Shown piece after piece: positions 14,203 through 15,565 of a stretch of DNA of 15,565 nucleotides (its first letter is position 1; every line of letters begins with the position of its first letter). The position numbers and the translations under genes are program-made. Source of the stretch: Spirosomataceae bacterium. Its GTDB lineage: Bacteria; Bacteroidota; Bacteroidia; Cytophagales; Spirosomataceae. The stretch spans positions 1-15,565 of the forward strand of contig JALOLW010000035.1 in assembly GCA_025455795.1 (NCBI GenBank). Direction: 5' to 3'. The notes below the pieces were generated by a model. The model was not told the origin of the DNA, ran no database searches, and saw only the letters and a program-made list of their open reading frames with translations.

Positions 14203-14895
14203 TTAGTTTACGCGCAAAGCCATAGAGCAGTTGGCTCCTTGCACCTCCGTACAAACCGACGGACTCCAGCTGCGATAAACCAAGCCTTTGTCGCTTGTCA
14301 AACGCCAAGAGAATGTAAACAAATCTCCCGCCAACGCTTTACCATTGGTAGCAGTACGCGCACCCAAGAATGGTGCAGCAACGGTGCGTCTTGATGCCGC
14401 AGAGAATACCTGTGCATCGGTTTTACCGTCGTACTTGAAGGTGCTGGCTTTGAACAAATCATAAACTTGTGCGACAGGAATGTTGAACTTCACATTCGTC
14501 AAAATCGCAGGGTTACTGAGGCTCGCAAAGAGTTTGTTACCGTGATTGGCGGTTGTTGTAGAACCGTCTGGCAACAAGTAGGCTTCAGTAAAGCTCACAT
14601 AAATGTCAATTTTCGTGATATTGACGCTTTTATCAATGGAGTTCCATTGGATTTGAGCCTCAACAGGTGCCCCAGCCCAAGCCGTCATCGTGCGCGACAA
14701 AGCGTCAGCTCCACGGTTCAACGCAGCACTTGTGTTGAAAGGTGTTTTTTGAGGGTTTCCGTTGACGATAAACGTACCAAAAGCACTTGCATTTCCTTCG
14801 GGGGTGGGGTTAGGGTTCAGTTCGGGCTTTTCGCAAGCCACCAACACCACCAGCGCTGCCGCAAGAGTTGAACTTAATATGTTTTTGATTTTCAT
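14203..14895 (-). CDS. Small lipoprotein encoded directly after a SusD-like gene
   Basis: This 230-residue protein has a lipoprotein signal peptide: a hydrophobic stretch at residues 6-20 and lipobox LVAC with Cys21. Acidic and proline-rich residues follow (EKPELNPNPTPEG), as is common in surface-exposed Bacteroidota lipoproteins. The remainder is rich in beta-forming, Asn/Thr/Ser-rich segments such as SVNITKIDIYVSFTEAYLLP. Two further cysteines, Cys215 and Cys223 near the C-terminus, could form a disulfide. I do not recognise a named domain. It starts 18 bp after the SusD-like stop and is followed by the operon terminator, so it probably belongs to the same uptake complex, in the place where SusE/SusF-like binding lipoproteins often sit. 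That role is inferred from position. Confidence 0.82.
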   Translation of the reverse strand: MKIKNILSSTLAAALVVLVACEKPELNPNPTPEGNASAFGTFIVNGNPQKTPFNTSAALNRGADALSRTMTAWAGAPVEAQIQWNSIDKSVNITKIDIYVSFTEAYLLPDGSTTTANHGNKLFASLSNPAILTNVKFNIPVAQVYDLFKASTFKYDGKTDAQVFSAASRRTVAAPFLGARTATNGKALAGDLFTFSWRLTSDKGLVYRSWSPSVCTEVQGANCSMALRVN

Positions 14896-14913
14896 CTTTT
14901 TTGTAATTTTTAA

Positions 14914-15565
14914 TTATTGAAACTTAAACTTCAAAGCATCCCAGAAGATTGCCCCTTCTGCGGCATCCCAAGCAGGAGGAGTTTTGGGTGCATTTTTGTT
15001 AAGGTCAGTCTCTTGCTGTGGTTGTGGCAAGCGCAATGGGAACTGACGGAAGCGGTTGATAGGCTTCTGAATATCGTTTGGATAGCCAGTACGACGGAAA
15101 GACGTGTACATTTCGTGGCCATTGCCGATATTACAGAACCATGCTTGCTTCAACACTACGTTAAGTTTCTGAGCGTTGTTAGGCGCATCATCATAGCGTT
15201 TCAAATAGAGATTGACGTAGGCGTTGATAGCCGCAGGGGTTGGGGCAATAGCCGCCGCGTCGGCAGCACTACCTACCGAAACCACTTTGGCCATTTGCTC
15301 GCGCATGGCCGACTCAAACAAAGTACGGGCGTTGCCTTGTGAAATCCCCGACAAAATCGCTTCTATCTGATAAAACTTGGTCATCCAACTAGTGATAAAA
15401 GGAGTGATACCGTCGCCAGAGCGTCTTGGGGCAGTGTTACCAGTGATAGAAGCCGTGAGTGTTCCGGCAGCATTATAGGTAAGATCATCGTAAGCACCAG
15501 CTGCAGGATAAGCTCCTGGCGAAGTACGGAAGTTTACGTCTTGTGGAATACCCGAAATATCACCT
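14914..15565 (-). CDS. SusD/RagB-like outer-membrane lipoprotein, C-terminal part (5' end outside window)
   Basis: SusD-family lipoproteins cap a TonB-dependent SusC barrel at the cell surface and bind glycans or other nutrients. The frame is open to the right edge of the window, so about 216 C-terminal residues are visible; the Met at 15384 is internal, because residues before it (SGDGITPFITSW) fit the family. Recognisable parts are the helical KFYQIEAILSG segment, the LKQAWFCNIGNGHEMYTSFRRTGYP region and the terminal RFRQFPLRLPQPQQETDLN, a pattern of the SusD-like group 2 proteins. It ends in WDALKFKFQ. The signal peptide and any susC partner lie beyond the window. Its small lipoprotein neighbour follows after 18 bp. 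Confidence 0.88.
   Translation of the reverse strand, partial: GDISGIPQDVNFRTSPGAYPAAGAYDDLTYNAAGTLTASITGNTAPRRSGDGITPFITSWMTKFYQIEAILSGISQGNARTLFESAMREQMAKVVSVGSAADAAAIAPTPAAINAYVNLYLKRYDDAPNNAQKLNVVLKQAWFCNIGNGHEMYTSFRRTGYPNDIQKPINRFRQFPLRLPQPQQETDLNKNAPKTPPAWDAAEGAIFWDALKFKFQ

Noticed and set aside
15382..15384. ATG at 15384 as the start of the SusD-like gene
   Set aside because: The frame continues open to the window edge and the preceding residues fit the family; no signal peptide follows this Met.
1..15565. CRISPR arrays, tRNA genes, IS elements, toxin-antitoxin or defence genes
   Set aside because: I looked for regularly spaced repeats, cloverleaf-type sequences, transposases and known defence motifs and saw none; the repeats present are two- or three-copy and short.

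Overview
The window reads as an ordinary chromosomal stretch of a Bacteroidota bacterium, most likely Cytophagales. The taxon is inferred from gene content: a SusD-type outer-membrane lipoprotein, a DUF5686/carboxypeptidase-regulatory-like outer-membrane protein and a lipid-anchored SUMF1-type protein. Promoters of the Bacteroidota form (TTTG, about 20 nt, TAnnTTTG) and gene starts without clear Shine-Dalgarno sequences point the same way. I see no phage, plasmid, IS element, CRISPR array, tRNA or rRNA.

Layout, left to right. (1) The 3' part of a type III polyketide synthase (1-765) carries a perfect in-frame 33-bp tandem duplication. It is followed on the same strand by truA (887-1645) and a MobA/MocA-like nucleotidyltransferase with a TTG start (1693-2283). 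(2) A 14-bp-stem terminator separates these from a leftward NagX/HGSNAT-like multi-pass membrane protein (2347-3426). (3) Rightward genes follow: uxuA (3545-4738), a small uncharacterised protein (4806-5168) and ferritin (5262-5789), closed by a 15-bp-stem terminator. (4) A very good promoter drives rpmH (5986-6144), then rnpA (6200-6595), which overlaps by ATGA the start of a lipoprotein-type formylglycine-generating enzyme homologue (6592-7614). (5) Leftward genes encode a medium-chain dehydrogenase/reductase without zinc ligands and, coupled to it by another 4-nt overlap, rlmN (7617-8672). (6) A rightward DUF5686 outer-membrane barrel protein (9860-12364) ends with its stop codon overlapping that of the convergent purN (12361-12930). 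(7) A leftward AlkB-type alkane monooxygenase (12971-14086) lies upstream of purN. (8) At the right edge a leftward SusD-like gene, cut by the window, and a small lipoprotein gene form a glycan/nutrient-uptake operon ending in a terminator with a cUUCGg tetraloop.

Most genes are housekeeping (truA, rpmH, rnpA, rlmN, purN) or metabolic (uxuA, ferritin). The accessory interest lies in the polyketide synthase with its fresh duplication, the lipid-anchored FGE homologue that keeps both catalytic cysteines, the AlkB hydroxylase with no redox partner nearby, and the SusD-linked lipoprotein. I did not find a convincing new multi-gene system. Promoters were called by eye from the Bacteroidota consensus, and all functional assignments come from motif recognition without database searches.
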